Below, piece after piece: positions 7,349 through 15,294 of a stretch of 23,638 nt of DNA (positions are counted from its first letter, which is position 1; the number at the start of each line of letters is the position of its first letter). Source of the DNA: CAJQQY01 sp964352225 (GTDB lineage: Bacteria; Bacteroidota; Bacteroidia; Chitinophagales; Saprospiraceae). The notes below the pieces were generated by a model. It had not been told where the DNA came from. It searched no databases and was given only the letters and a program-made list of their open reading frames with translations. The translations under genes were made by a program, and so were the position numbers. Location: positions 1 to 23,638 of the forward strand of contig CAYGRM010000057.1 of the NCBI GenBank assembly GCA_964352225.1, given 5' to 3'.

Positions 7349-10165
7349 ATGCCACAAGACCATTCAATCAAATCAGTACTTATCATTGGAAGCGGCCCTA
7401 TTATTATTGGGCAAGCTTGCGAATTCGATTATTCTGGAACTCAGGCTGCCCATGCTTTGCGAGAAGAGGGAATTGAAGTTTCTTTGATCAATTCAAATCC
7501 TGCAACGATCATGACTGATCCTGTAACCGCAGAACATATTTATCTTAAGCCACTTACTGTTCAAAGTTTAATTGAGATCTTAGAAGATCGCCAAATTGAT
7601 GCAGTACTTCCTACTATGGGAGGACAAACTGCCTTGAACCTGGCAATCGAAGCAGGTAAAGAAGGTGTCTGGGACAAGTATAATGTAAGACTTATTGGAG
7701 TAGATTTAGAAGCCATCGAGTTAGCAGAAAATCGAGAAGCTTTCCGAGAACATGTAGTCAAATTAGGATTAAGTGTTGCTCCATCTCATATTGCCAATTC
7801 ATTTTTGGAAGGAAAAGAAGCAGCTCAAAAAATTGGTTATCCACTAGTTATTCGTCCATCTTATACTTTAGGTGGATATGGAGGTGGATTCTGCCATGAT
7901 GCTAGTGAATTTGACGAAGCACTTAGAAGAGGTTTGGATGCTTCTCCAACTCACGAAGTTTTAGTAGAGAAAGCTGTACTTGGATGGAAAGAATTTGAGT
8001 TAGAATTACTTCGAGATAGCAATGATAACGTAGTGATCATTTGTACAGTTGAAAATTTGGATCCAATGGGAATCCATACAGGTGACAGTATTACAGTTGC
8101 ACCTGCCATGACACTTTCAGATACTGCTTATCAACAGATGAGAGATGAAGCAATTTTGGCGATGCGATCTATGGGTAATTTTGCAGGAGGTTGTAACATT
8201 CAATTTTCTCAAAATCCTGAAACAGAAGAATTAATCGTAATTGAGATCAACCCACGGGTATCTCGTTCTTCTGCCTTGGCAAGTAAAGCGACTGGATATC
8301 CAATTGCAAAAATTGCTGCAAAACTCGCTCTAGGATTTACGTTAGATGAATTAAAAAATCAAATTACTGGAAATACTTCTGCATTTTTCGAACCTACATT
8401 AGATTATGTAATTGTAAAAATGCCTCGATGGAATTTTGATAAATTTAAAGGCTCTAGCCATATTTTAGGTTTACAAATGAAATCAGTTGGGGAGGTGATG
8501 GCTATTGGAAGAAACTTCTTAGAAGCACTTCAAAAGGCTTGTCAATCTCAAGAGAATGGTCGAATGGGATTAGGGGCTGATAAGAAAGAGTGGATTAGAA
8601 CTGCAGATATTTTAGAAAGATTATCACAAGTAAGTGATGATAGAATTTATAGAGTAAAAGATGCTTTGCGCTTAGGTGTTCCTGAAAAAACGGTTCACAA
8701 AATGACTAAAATTGATCCATGGTTTATCACTCAAATCAAGCGTTTGGTAAGTATGGAAAACGAAATTATGCGATTCAATGTGGCAGAAGATTTACCTGAA
8801 GGCTTTTTACGAAGTTTAAAAGAGGTAGGTTACTCTGATGCTCAAATTGCCTGGTTGATGAGAATCAAAGAAGAAGAAGTAACTCGTCATCGGAAAAAAT
8901 TAAATATCCGTAGAACTTATAAAATGGTGGATACTTGTGCAGCAGAATTTGAGGCGAAAACACCTTATTTCTACTCAACTTTTGATGGAGAGAACGAAAG
9001 TATTCCATCTGATAAAAAGAAAATTGTAGTTCTCGGTTCAGGACCAAATCGAATTGGTCAAGGAATTGAATTTGACTATTGTTGTGTGCATGGATTGATG
9101 GCAATTCAAGAAGCTGGTTACGAAGCGATTATGATTAATTGTAATCCTGAAACTGTTTCGACGGATTTCAATATGGCTGATAAACTATATTTTGAACCGA
9201 TCTTCTGGGAGCACATTCAAGAAATTTTTGAATTAGAAAAACCAGAAGGTGTTATCGTTCAACTTGGAGGTCAGACGGCTTTGAAATTAGCAGAAACTTT
9301 TGACAAAAAAGGCATCAAAATTATTGGTACAAGTTACAAAGCACTTGACATTGCCGAAGATCGTGGCCAGTTTTCTGACTTACTAAAAGAATTGAATATT
9401 CCTTATCCAGAATACGGTCAAGCGGATGATGCGCAAGAGGCTATCGACATTGCCAATCGAGTATCCTATCCCGTTTTAGTTCGACCATCTTATGTTCTAG
9501 GAGGACAACGAATGAAGATTGTGATCAATGATGAAGAGTTGGAAAGACAGGTTTTGGAAATTTTCAAACATATGCCTGACAACAAAGTTTTGATTGACCA
9601 ATTTTTAGATCGAGCAAAAGAAGCTGAGGTAGATGCAATTTGCGATGGCGATGAAGTTCACATCATGGGAATCATGGAGCACATCGAACCAGCAGGAATT
9701 CACTCAGGAGATAGTTCTGCTGTATTACCGACGTATAGTTTGAGTGAGGCGGTCATTGAAAAAATGGTAGAATACACTAAAAAATTAGCTTTTGCTTTAG
9801 AAACCAAAGGATTAATCAATATCCAATTTGCCATCAAAAATGAGCAAGTTTATGTGATTGAAGCCAATCCAAGAGCATCACGTACCACTCCATTTATTGC
9901 CAAAGCTTATCAAGTTCCATATTTGAACATTGCCACACATGTAATGTTAGGAAATAAGAAATTGAAAGATTTTGACATCATCAAAAAATTAGAAGGTTAC
10001 GCCATCAAAGTTCCTGTCTTTTCATTCAATAAGTTCCCTAATGTAGATAAAAACTTGGGGCCTGAAATGAAGTCAACAGGGGAAGCAATTCGATTTATAA
10101 AAGATACAAAAGACCCTTACTTTAGGGAATTAGATAAAAGACGTTCGATGTATTTATCGATGTAA
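7349..10165 (+). CDS. carB: Carbamoyl-phosphate synthase large subunit lacking the MGS-like domain
   Basis: CarB makes carbamoyl phosphate from bicarbonate, ammonia (from the CarA glutaminase) and two ATP, for pyrimidine and arginine synthesis in the cytoplasm. Two homologous ATP-grasp halves are visible: residues ~1-400 (GSGPIIIGQACEFDYSG, RPSYTLGGYGGG, EINPRVSRSSALASKATG) and ~555-935 (GSGPNRIGQGIEFDYC, RPSYVLGGQRM, EANPRASRTTPFIAKA). A helical linker runs between them. The protein is 938 residues, against about 1073 in E. coli. It stops just after GPEMKSTGEAIRF, the point where the C-terminal allosteric domain (binding UMP, IMP and ornithine in E. coli) would begin. The catalytic parts look complete. 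A stop codon and strong terminator follow, so the shortening is genuine and not a frameshift relic. I recall similarly short CarB proteins of about 950 residues in Flavobacteria. carA is not in the window. Confidence 0.97.
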   Translation: MPQDHSIKSVLIIGSGPIIIGQACEFDYSGTQAAHALREEGIEVSLINSNPATIMTDPVTAEHIYLKPLTVQSLIEILEDRQIDAVLPTMGGQTALNLAIEAGKEGVWDKYNVRLIGVDLEAIELAENREAFREHVVKLGLSVAPSHIANSFLEGKEAAQKIGYPLVIRPSYTLGGYGGGFCHDASEFDEALRRGLDASPTHEVLVEKAVLGWKEFELELLRDSNDNVVIICTVENLDPMGIHTGDSITVAPAMTLSDTAYQQMRDEAILAMRSMGNFAGGCNIQFSQNPETEELIVIEINPRVSRSSALASKATGYPIAKIAAKLALGFTLDELKNQITGNTSAFFEPTLDYVIVKMPRWNFDKFKGSSHILGLQMKSVGEVMAIGRNFLEALQKACQSQENGRMGLGADKKEWIRTADILERLSQVSDDRIYRVKDALRLGVPEKTVHKMTKIDPWFITQIKRLVSMENEIMRFNVAEDLPEGFLRSLKEVGYSDAQIAWLMRIKEEEVTRHRKKLNIRRTYKMVDTCAAEFEAKTPYFYSTFDGENESIPSDKKKIVVLGSGPNRIGQGIEFDYCCVHGLMAIQEAGYEAIMINCNPETVSTDFNMADKLYFEPIFWEHIQEIFELEKPEGVIVQLGGQTALKLAETFDKKGIKIIGTSYKALDIAEDRGQFSDLLKELNIPYPEYGQADDAQEAIDIANRVSYPVLVRPSYVLGGQRMKIVINDEELERQVLEIFKHMPDNKVLIDQFLDRAKEAEVDAICDGDEVHIMGIMEHIEPAGIHSGDSSAVLPTYSLSEAVIEKMVEYTKKLAFALETKGLINIQFAIKNEQVYVIEANPRASRTTPFIAKAYQVPYLNIATHVMLGNKKLKDFDIIKKLEGYAIKVPVFSFNKFPNVDKNLGPEMKSTGEAIRFIKDTKDPYFRELDKRRSMYLSM

Positions 10166-10171
10166 AAATTT

Positions 10172-10207
10172 AAAAAAGCGGGTTGCAAATTGCAACTCGC
10201 TTTTTTT
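10172..10207 (+). terminator. Intrinsic terminator of carB
   Basis: GCGGGTTGCA pairs with TGCAACTCGC (one G-U) around a three-base loop, flanked by an A run and followed by seven T. It starts seven bases after the carB stop. Confidence 0.9.
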
Positions 10208-10208
10208 A

Positions 10209-10216
10209 TACCTTTG
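10209..10216 (+). promoter_or_regulatory. Possible promoter element for the AMP nucleosidase gene
   Basis: TACCTTTG matches TAnnTTTG and lies 22 bases before the start codon, directly after the carB terminator. The -33 region would overlap the terminator stem, which lowers confidence. Confidence 0.4.
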
Positions 10217-10237
10217 AAAAAATAAAAACACATTTTC

Positions 10238-11011
10238 ATGAAAACAAAAAAAGAAATCGTTAGAGATTGGTTACCCCGATATACCGGAACAAAACTTAAG
10301 GATTTTGGACAATACATCATCCTAGTTAATTTTAGTAAATATGTAGAGATGTTTGCGGAACAATATGATGTTGAAATCAAAGGAAAAGACCGCTCTATGA
10401 TTTCAGCAACCGCTGAAAATATCACCATTATTAATTTTGGAATGGGAAGTCCGAATGCAGGAACAATCATTGATTTACTTACCGCAATAAAACCCAAAGC
10501 TGCTATTTTTTTAGGAAAATGTGGAGGGGTAAAAACCAATAAAAATAAAGTAGGAGATTTAATTTTGCCCATCGCAGCCATTCGAGGAGAAGGAACTTCT
10601 AATGATTATTTACCTCCCGAAGTTCCGGCGCTTCCTGCCTTTGCTTTACAAAAAGCTATTTCAACCACTATTCGGGAATATGATAAAGATTATTGGACAG
10701 GAACAATCTACACAACCAATAAGCGAGTTTGGGAGCATCGAGAAGATTTTAAAGAGTACCTAAGATCACTTCGACCAATTGCAGTAGATATGGAAACAGC
10801 CACTATTTTTGTAGCTGCATTCAAGAATCATATTCCAGCAGGAGCATTACTTTTAGTTTCTGACATGCCGATGGTTCCAGAAGGTGTGAAAACCGAAAAA
10901 GGAGATAAGATCGTCAGTAAAAACTATATGGATATGCACCTAAAGATCGGAATTGAATCATTGATGAAATTGAGCAATAACTCATTAACGATAAAGCACT
11001 TGAGATTTTAA
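10238..11011 (+). CDS. amn: AMP nucleosidase, short form
   Basis: The 257-residue protein belongs to the nucleoside phosphorylase superfamily. It should hydrolyse AMP to adenine and ribose-5-phosphate, adjusting adenylate pools in the cytoplasm. Visible features are the glycine-rich FGMGSPNAGT (~68-77), FLGKCGGVKTNKNKVGD (phosphate/ribose site), the catalytic-region motif VDMETATIFVAA and the C-terminal MPMVPEGVKTEKGD. E. coli Amn is about 484 residues with an extra N-terminal regulatory domain, absent here; a length near 257 fits what I recall of the Bacteroidota form. It follows carB after a strong terminator and is probably transcribed alone. A purine phosphorylase role cannot be excluded from sequence alone, but the MPMVPEG motif favours AMP nucleosidase. 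Confidence 0.88.
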   Translation: MKTKKEIVRDWLPRYTGTKLKDFGQYIILVNFSKYVEMFAEQYDVEIKGKDRSMISATAENITIINFGMGSPNAGTIIDLLTAIKPKAAIFLGKCGGVKTNKNKVGDLILPIAAIRGEGTSNDYLPPEVPALPAFALQKAISTTIREYDKDYWTGTIYTTNKRVWEHREDFKEYLRSLRPIAVDMETATIFVAAFKNHIPAGALLLVSDMPMVPEGVKTEKGDKIVSKNYMDMHLKIGIESLMKLSNNSLTIKHLRF

Positions 11012-11015
11012 TTAG

Positions 11016-11158
11016 TTATAAGAGCTTTCTCATAAAAATAAATTTGAACCATATAAGGCATTTAAGAACATATAAGATTCCCATAATGGAGGCTTATATG
11101 GTTTTAAAAAAGACACATTCATCCTTACATAGTATTTTTATGATAAAGCCCATTATAA
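11016..11158. repeat. Nested inverted-repeat element between convergent genes
   Basis: Outer arms at 11016-11040 and 11133-11158 are complementary over about 25 bases with few mismatches (shared core CATAAAAATA). Inner arms AACCATATAAGGC (11047-11059) and GCTTATATGGTT (11092-11103) are also complementary, and a second AACATATAAG at about 11066-11075 could compete for the right arm. The element fills the gap between the AMP nucleosidase stop and the panD stop. It may be a two-way terminator or a small palindromic mobile element. Confidence 0.6.
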
Positions 11159-11166
11159 CCAAATAA

Positions 11167-11553
11167 CTATTTCTTTTTCGCCTTAGCTTTCGACTTTCTT
11201 TTAGGCTTAGGAAGTTGGTTATTTGCATCTGGAAAAACCGTAGTTGGTTTATATTTTTTTGCAGCCTCCCACTCCATACTTAAGTATGAAATAATTATTA
11301 CAATATCGCCAACTGCCACTCTTCGAGAAGCAGCACCATTCAAGCAAATTACACCTGAACCTCTTTCTCCTTTGATTACATAAGTTTCGAGTCTCTCGCC
11401 ATTGTTATTATTTACAATTTGGACTCTTTCCCCTTCGATAATATTAGCTGCATCCATCAAATCCTCATCAATGGTAATACTCCCAACATAGTTGAGGTCA
11501 GCCTGAGTCACAGTTGCACGGTGTATCTTAGATTTAAAAACTGTTACGAACAT
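11167..11553 (-). CDS. panD: Aspartate 1-decarboxylase precursor
   Basis: PanD decarboxylates L-aspartate to beta-alanine for pantothenate and coenzyme A. The 128-residue pro-enzyme self-cleaves between G24 and S25 (NYVGSITID), making the pyruvoyl cofactor from S25. Also visible are K9 and H11 (FKSKIHRATVTQADLNY), ETYVIKGERGSGVICLNGAA and the C-terminal VGDIVIIISY. The last ~18 residues form a lysine-rich tail (KPKRKSKAKAKKK) beyond the usual fold, with no known role. It lies 167 bases downstream of panC on the same strand, so the two may share a transcript. That gap contains a 7-bp inverted repeat near 11609-11633 (CATTTTG/CAAAATG) but no clear promoter. Confidence 0.96.
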   Translation of the reverse strand: MFVTVFKSKIHRATVTQADLNYVGSITIDEDLMDAANIIEGERVQIVNNNNGERLETYVIKGERGSGVICLNGAASRRVAVGDIVIIISYLSMEWEAAKKYKPTTVFPDANNQLPKPKRKSKAKAKKK

Positions 11554-11720
11554 AGTATAAAATATAATTTTGTTTAAAAAAGACGTTTACTACTAATAAA
11601 ACGAAACATTTTGCAAAAAGGTCACAAAATGAAATTTTATTATGAAAATTTAATGTTTTTTATAAAAAATAGGTGATTAGAAAATATTTCGAGCTACGCT
11701 CTATGGAAGGCGATGCAAAT

Positions 11721-12569
11721 CTACGATTTTAAAACCATATTATCAATTAATCTTACTTCCCCTGCCCAAACTGCGGTGCATGCCACAGCGAAGTTGGTTG
11801 CATTAAAATCATCAATTGGTTGTAACGTAATTCCATCTACAATTTCAAAATATTCAGGTTTGAATTCAGAGATGCTTAACTCCTGCATCGCCCAAACTTT
11901 TACTTCTTTTGGCGTTTTATTCTCTACCTGATTTTTAGCCTCTAAAAGAGTTTGTGAAATTTTAACTGCAAGACTTCGATTTTCAGGAGTTAACCGAAGA
12001 TTTCTAGAACTCATTGCTAAACCATTTTCCTCACGGATGATTGGACACATCACTAATTTTATTTTCGATTTTAATTGAGTTAACATACTCCGAACTATAG
12101 TTATTTGTTGAAAATCCTTTTGTCCCATGTACAAACTATCTGGTTGAACCATATTTAATAACCGATTGACCACTTGAGCCATTCCGTCAAAATGCCCAGG
12201 GCGAAATTCACCTTCCATTACCGTTGCCAAATTCCCAAAATCTAAGTCCAAAGTAGTATCTAGTCCCTCTGGATAAACCTCCTCAACTGGAGGCATTAAT
12301 AACACCTCTGTTCCAACTGAGGTTAACAACTCGATATCTTTAGCTGCAGTTCTTGGATATTTTTCCAAATCAACTGCATTATTAAATTGGGTCGGATTGA
12401 CAAAAATGGTACAAACTACACAATCGTTTTCCTCTTTTGCTTTTCGAATTAAGGAAAGATGACCATCGTGTAAAGCCCCCATTGTTGGAACAATACCAAT
12501 ACTTTTTTTGTCTAATTTTAGAGTATCCAAGTAATTTTGGAGTTGATATTCTTTTTTGAATAAAATCAT
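11721..12569 (-). CDS. panC: Pantothenate synthetase
   Basis: PanC joins pantoate and beta-alanine using ATP, through a pantoyl-adenylate, in the cytoplasm. The 282-residue length is normal. Signature motifs are all present: PTMGALHDGH (28-37, the HIGH-like motif), FVNPTQF (56-62), GEFRPGHFDG (120-129), GQKDFQQ (149-155) and MSSRN (186-190, the KMSKS-like loop). It is followed by panD, which supplies one of its substrates. It diverges from the glycogen-synthase-like gene across 198 bases. I see no TAnnTTTG element on the minus strand in front of it. Confidence 0.97.
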   Translation of the reverse strand: MILFKKEYQLQNYLDTLKLDKKSIGIVPTMGALHDGHLSLIRKAKEENDCVVCTIFVNPTQFNNAVDLEKYPRTAAKDIELLTSVGTEVLLMPPVEEVYPEGLDTTLDLDFGNLATVMEGEFRPGHFDGMAQVVNRLLNMVQPDSLYMGQKDFQQITIVRSMLTQLKSKIKLVMCPIIREENGLAMSSRNLRLTPENRSLAVKISQTLLEAKNQVENKTPKEVKVWAMQELSISEFKPEYFEIVDGITLQPIDDFNATNFAVACTAVWAGEVRLIDNMVLKS

Positions 12570-12701
12570 ATTAAATAATTCTTCGTTTTGTTGATTTCGT
12601 CTATTTTCTCAATACTTGTTCCAATTGTCAGGAAAGATTCAATTAAGAACTCCTTAACAATAAGAGTAAGACAAAAATCATAAAAAATGCGGAATATTTT
12701 G

Positions 12702-12709
12702 TACTTTTG
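12702..12709 (+). promoter_or_regulatory. Bacteroidota -7 element before the glycogen-synthase-like gene
   Basis: TACTTTTG fits TAnnTTTG exactly and is followed by GC, as is common. It is 58 bases before the start codon, in the divergent gap with panC. Confidence 0.55.
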
Positions 12710-12767
12710 CACACCCGTTCATTGAAGGTATCATTTTTATTTTTAAAAAAAATGAATTTAGAGTTAT

Positions 12768-13586
12768 ATGGAGAAGAAGAAAGTTCTGATCGTAACACAA
12801 GAGATGGAGCCATACACGGCACTCTCTGAAATCTCAAGAATAGCGCGAAAACTGCCACAATATATTCAAGAGAAGGGATTTGAAATCCGAGTTTTGATGC
12901 CGCGATTCGGCACTATTAATGAGAGAAGACACCGACTACACGAAGTAGTTCGCCTTTCAGGAATGAATATCATTGTAGATGATGATGACTTTCCGCTAAT
13001 TATTAAAGTAGCATCTTTGCCAGGCGCAAGGCTGCAGGTTTACTTTTTGGATAATGATGATTTTTTCAAGAGAAAATCAGTATTTGAAGATGCAAAAGGT
13101 AAACCATTTGATGATAATGCTGATCGATCAGTATTTTTCTGCAAAGGTGTTTTGGAAACTGTTAAGAAATTTGGTTGGGCGCCAGATATCATTCATTGCC
13201 ACGGCTGGATGACTAGTTTAGTACCATTGTATCTAAAAACTGCGTACAAAAATGAGCCTATTTTCCAAAATGCAAAAACGGTTTATTCACTTTATGATAA
13301 TTCGTTAGAGAAAAATTTTGGTAATGATTTCTTTGACAAAGCTTCCATCAATAATTTAGAAGCTGAAGATCTAGATGCTTTCAAAGATGGCAAAAATATC
13401 AACTTGCATGCAGGGGCAATTACATTTTCAGATGCTGTGATTACTGGTAGCGAAAAATTGTCAAAAGCAACTGCAAAGTTAATTGAAGAAACAGATAAGC
13501 CTGTTTTGGAATATAAAGGCGAAGAAGAATACTTAGCCGCTTACCTTGAGTTTTTTAATTCTTTATTGGAACAAGAGGTTGAATAA
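12768..13586 (+). CDS. Glycogen/starch synthase-like protein, N-terminal GT5 half only, probably inactive
   Basis: The 272 residues match the N-terminal Rossmann half of GT5 glycogen synthases: KKVLIVTQEMEPYTAL at the start, RVLMPRFGTINERRHRLHE, and WAPDIIHCHGWMTSLVPLYLK. The C-terminal half, which binds most of the ADP-glucose in this GT-B fold, is absent. Key positions are also changed. The nucleotide-sugar K-x-G-G-L motif reads YTALS. The Asp of the HxHDW motif is Gly (HCHGW, 143-147). The TVHN motif reads TVYS. The reading frame is intact with an ordinary stop, so it is a maintained gene and not a decaying one. I recall similar short proteins beside panC in other Bacteroidota. It is likely a pseudoenzyme with a binding or regulatory role, which is inference. 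Confidence 0.85.
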   Translation: MEKKKVLIVTQEMEPYTALSEISRIARKLPQYIQEKGFEIRVLMPRFGTINERRHRLHEVVRLSGMNIIVDDDDFPLIIKVASLPGARLQVYFLDNDDFFKRKSVFEDAKGKPFDDNADRSVFFCKGVLETVKKFGWAPDIIHCHGWMTSLVPLYLKTAYKNEPIFQNAKTVYSLYDNSLEKNFGNDFFDKASINNLEAEDLDAFKDGKNINLHAGAITFSDAVITGSEKLSKATAKLIEETDKPVLEYKGEEEYLAAYLEFFNSLLEQEVE

Positions 13587-13633
13587 TACCTTTCTATTGG
13601 CTTCACAAAAAAGAATATTCTAAAACAAAAATT

Positions 13634-13684
13634 CCAGCTTCTACCTTAAAATGGGAAATTACCCAACTGGTAGAAGCTGGTTTT
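13634..13684 (+). terminator. Intrinsic terminator after the glycogen-synthase-like gene
   Basis: CCAGCTTCTACC (13634-13645) pairs perfectly with GGTAGAAGCTGG (13669-13680), followed by TTTT. A small inner TGGG/CCCA hairpin sits in the loop. Confidence 0.75.
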
Positions 13685-13769
13685 GCGTTTAGAGGAGTGA
13701 TACCTTTTTTTTAGAATACTTCTGGCGTTTTTATTTTTTATTGAAAAAATGCCTTAAAATAATTAATCA

Positions 13770-15203
13770 TTGAAAAAGACGATATCTCAACAATTCATAT
13801 TTGCAATAAGCATCTTTATGATGTTTTTGATAGCAACAACTTCATGCAACGAACCAAGTTTAATTGGTGCGGATGTTATTGACACAGACCGACCTGATGT
13901 AGTATTTACTGATACATTAACTATTTTCGCAAGCTCTATTGAAGACGATTCGATTCAGACTTACAATAGTCTAAATTTACTAATAACTCAACTTTGTGGA
14001 GTATTAGAAGATCCTATTTTTGGGACTAGTAGAGCTGAAATTAATGCTCAATTAAGGGTTGCAGGATCTATTCCTGCTGAAGACTCTTTGACCTATTTTA
14101 ATAATATATCCCCTTCTGGTACGCAACTAGACTCCGTCGTTTTCGTACTAGAATACGATACCGCTCAATTTTATGGAAATCCAAATTCTCTACAAAATAT
14201 TTCTATCTATTTGCTAGATGAACCTATGGATAATCTGGCAACTTATTACTCGACAGATAATTTTGATGCAGGTGAATTATTGTTCTCGGGTACCGTAAAC
14301 CCTAGTCAATATGATACTACCATATCGATCCCCTTAGGTCTAGATACTATTTACCCACCTCAAATGAGGTTGGTCTTAAATAAGCAACAAGCACAAGCAC
14401 ACCCTCTTTTTAGTGAAATTTTATTTAAGGATGGTAGCTCTTTTCCATATTACAAAAGTGACGATTCGTTACTTCAAGTTCTTAATGGAATTAAAATAAT
14501 AGTTGAAAATACAACTGACCCTAAAGATTTAATGATGGCTTTTAAATTATCTTCATCATCATTGTCAGGAATGTTTCTTCACTATCATTCTCCAACAGAT
14601 ACTTCTCTTTATAGATTTAGATTTACTAGTAATGCTGCCCAAATGGTTAATTTTAGTCATGACTATGATAACTCATTTATCAAACCATACATTGATGGAG
14701 CTGATGATGAGCAGGATGGAAAAGATTATATTTTTGTCCAAGGGATGCAAGGAGTAAATGGAAAATTAAGAATTCCGTATGCTAGTGGGCTTAAAAATGC
14801 CATAATCAACCAAGCTAAATTAGAGTTAACTATCGCGACAATGGTTCCTAATGATGAACCTATTTTAAGAGATGAACCATTGGAACAAGTATTTTTGTCA
14901 AAAAGAAATGAAGATGGAGATTTGGTAACTATTGCTGATTTAAATTCTGCTTTAGGTATTAGTTTAACTGGTATTTTCGGAGGTAACTTAGTCGAAAGAA
15001 TTGAAAATAATATGGTTGTCAAAACCTATACAATGAATATTTCTGAACATCTTCAAGATATGATCAATGGACTTGAAGCAAATGATGAAATTTTTATTAC
15101 AACTATTGCAAAAGCGCAATCAGCAAATCGATCTATTATTTTTGGAACTGGACATCCAACATATGCTCCAAAATTAAATGTAACTTACACGATCAACCAA
15201 TAA
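13770..15203 (+). CDS. DUF4270 family lipoprotein
   Basis: The 477-residue protein starts at a TTG codon; an in-frame TAA at 13764-13766 excludes a longer frame, and the next ATG lies inside the signal peptide. A lipoprotein signal peptide ends in IATTSC, with C26 as the lipidated residue, so the mature protein should be anchored to a membrane, most likely the outer membrane. The body is beta-rich without membrane helices. Features such as the early GADVIDTDRP, the GVLEDPIFGTSRAEINAQ segment and the C-terminal HPTYAPKLNVTYTI fit the DUF4270 family of Bacteroidota, which I recognise by pattern and by its place before glmS. The biochemical role is unknown. A terminator separates it from the upstream gene and glmS begins 91 bases downstream, so it may be transcribed with glmS or alone. 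Confidence 0.82.
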   Translation: MKKTISQQFIFAISIFMMFLIATTSCNEPSLIGADVIDTDRPDVVFTDTLTIFASSIEDDSIQTYNSLNLLITQLCGVLEDPIFGTSRAEINAQLRVAGSIPAEDSLTYFNNISPSGTQLDSVVFVLEYDTAQFYGNPNSLQNISIYLLDEPMDNLATYYSTDNFDAGELLFSGTVNPSQYDTTISIPLGLDTIYPPQMRLVLNKQQAQAHPLFSEILFKDGSSFPYYKSDDSLLQVLNGIKIIVENTTDPKDLMMAFKLSSSSLSGMFLHYHSPTDTSLYRFRFTSNAAQMVNFSHDYDNSFIKPYIDGADDEQDGKDYIFVQGMQGVNGKLRIPYASGLKNAIINQAKLELTIATMVPNDEPILRDEPLEQVFLSKRNEDGDLVTIADLNSALGISLTGIFGGNLVERIENNMVVKTYTMNISEHLQDMINGLEANDEIFITTIAKAQSANRSIIFGTGHPTYAPKLNVTYTINQ

Positions 15204-15209
15204 TAAAAG

Positions 15210-15250
15210 AAACTCTAATTATTTAACACAATGAGTTTTTCTAATTTTTT
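15210..15250 (+). terminator. Weak terminator-like hairpin between the DUF4270 gene and glmS
   Basis: AAACTC (15210-15215) pairs with GAGTTT (15233-15238), and the stem runs into TTCTAATTTTTT. The stem is only six base pairs, so partial or no termination is possible. Confidence 0.3.
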
Positions 15251-15294
15251 ATAAAAAAAAACTTAGACCTACTCTGATAAATCCCAACCTATTT

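Noticed and set aside
10117..10581. 154-codon frame on the minus strand over the carB end and the AMP nucleosidase start
   Set aside because: It is antisense to two clear genes and crosses the carB terminator; its translation resembles no protein.
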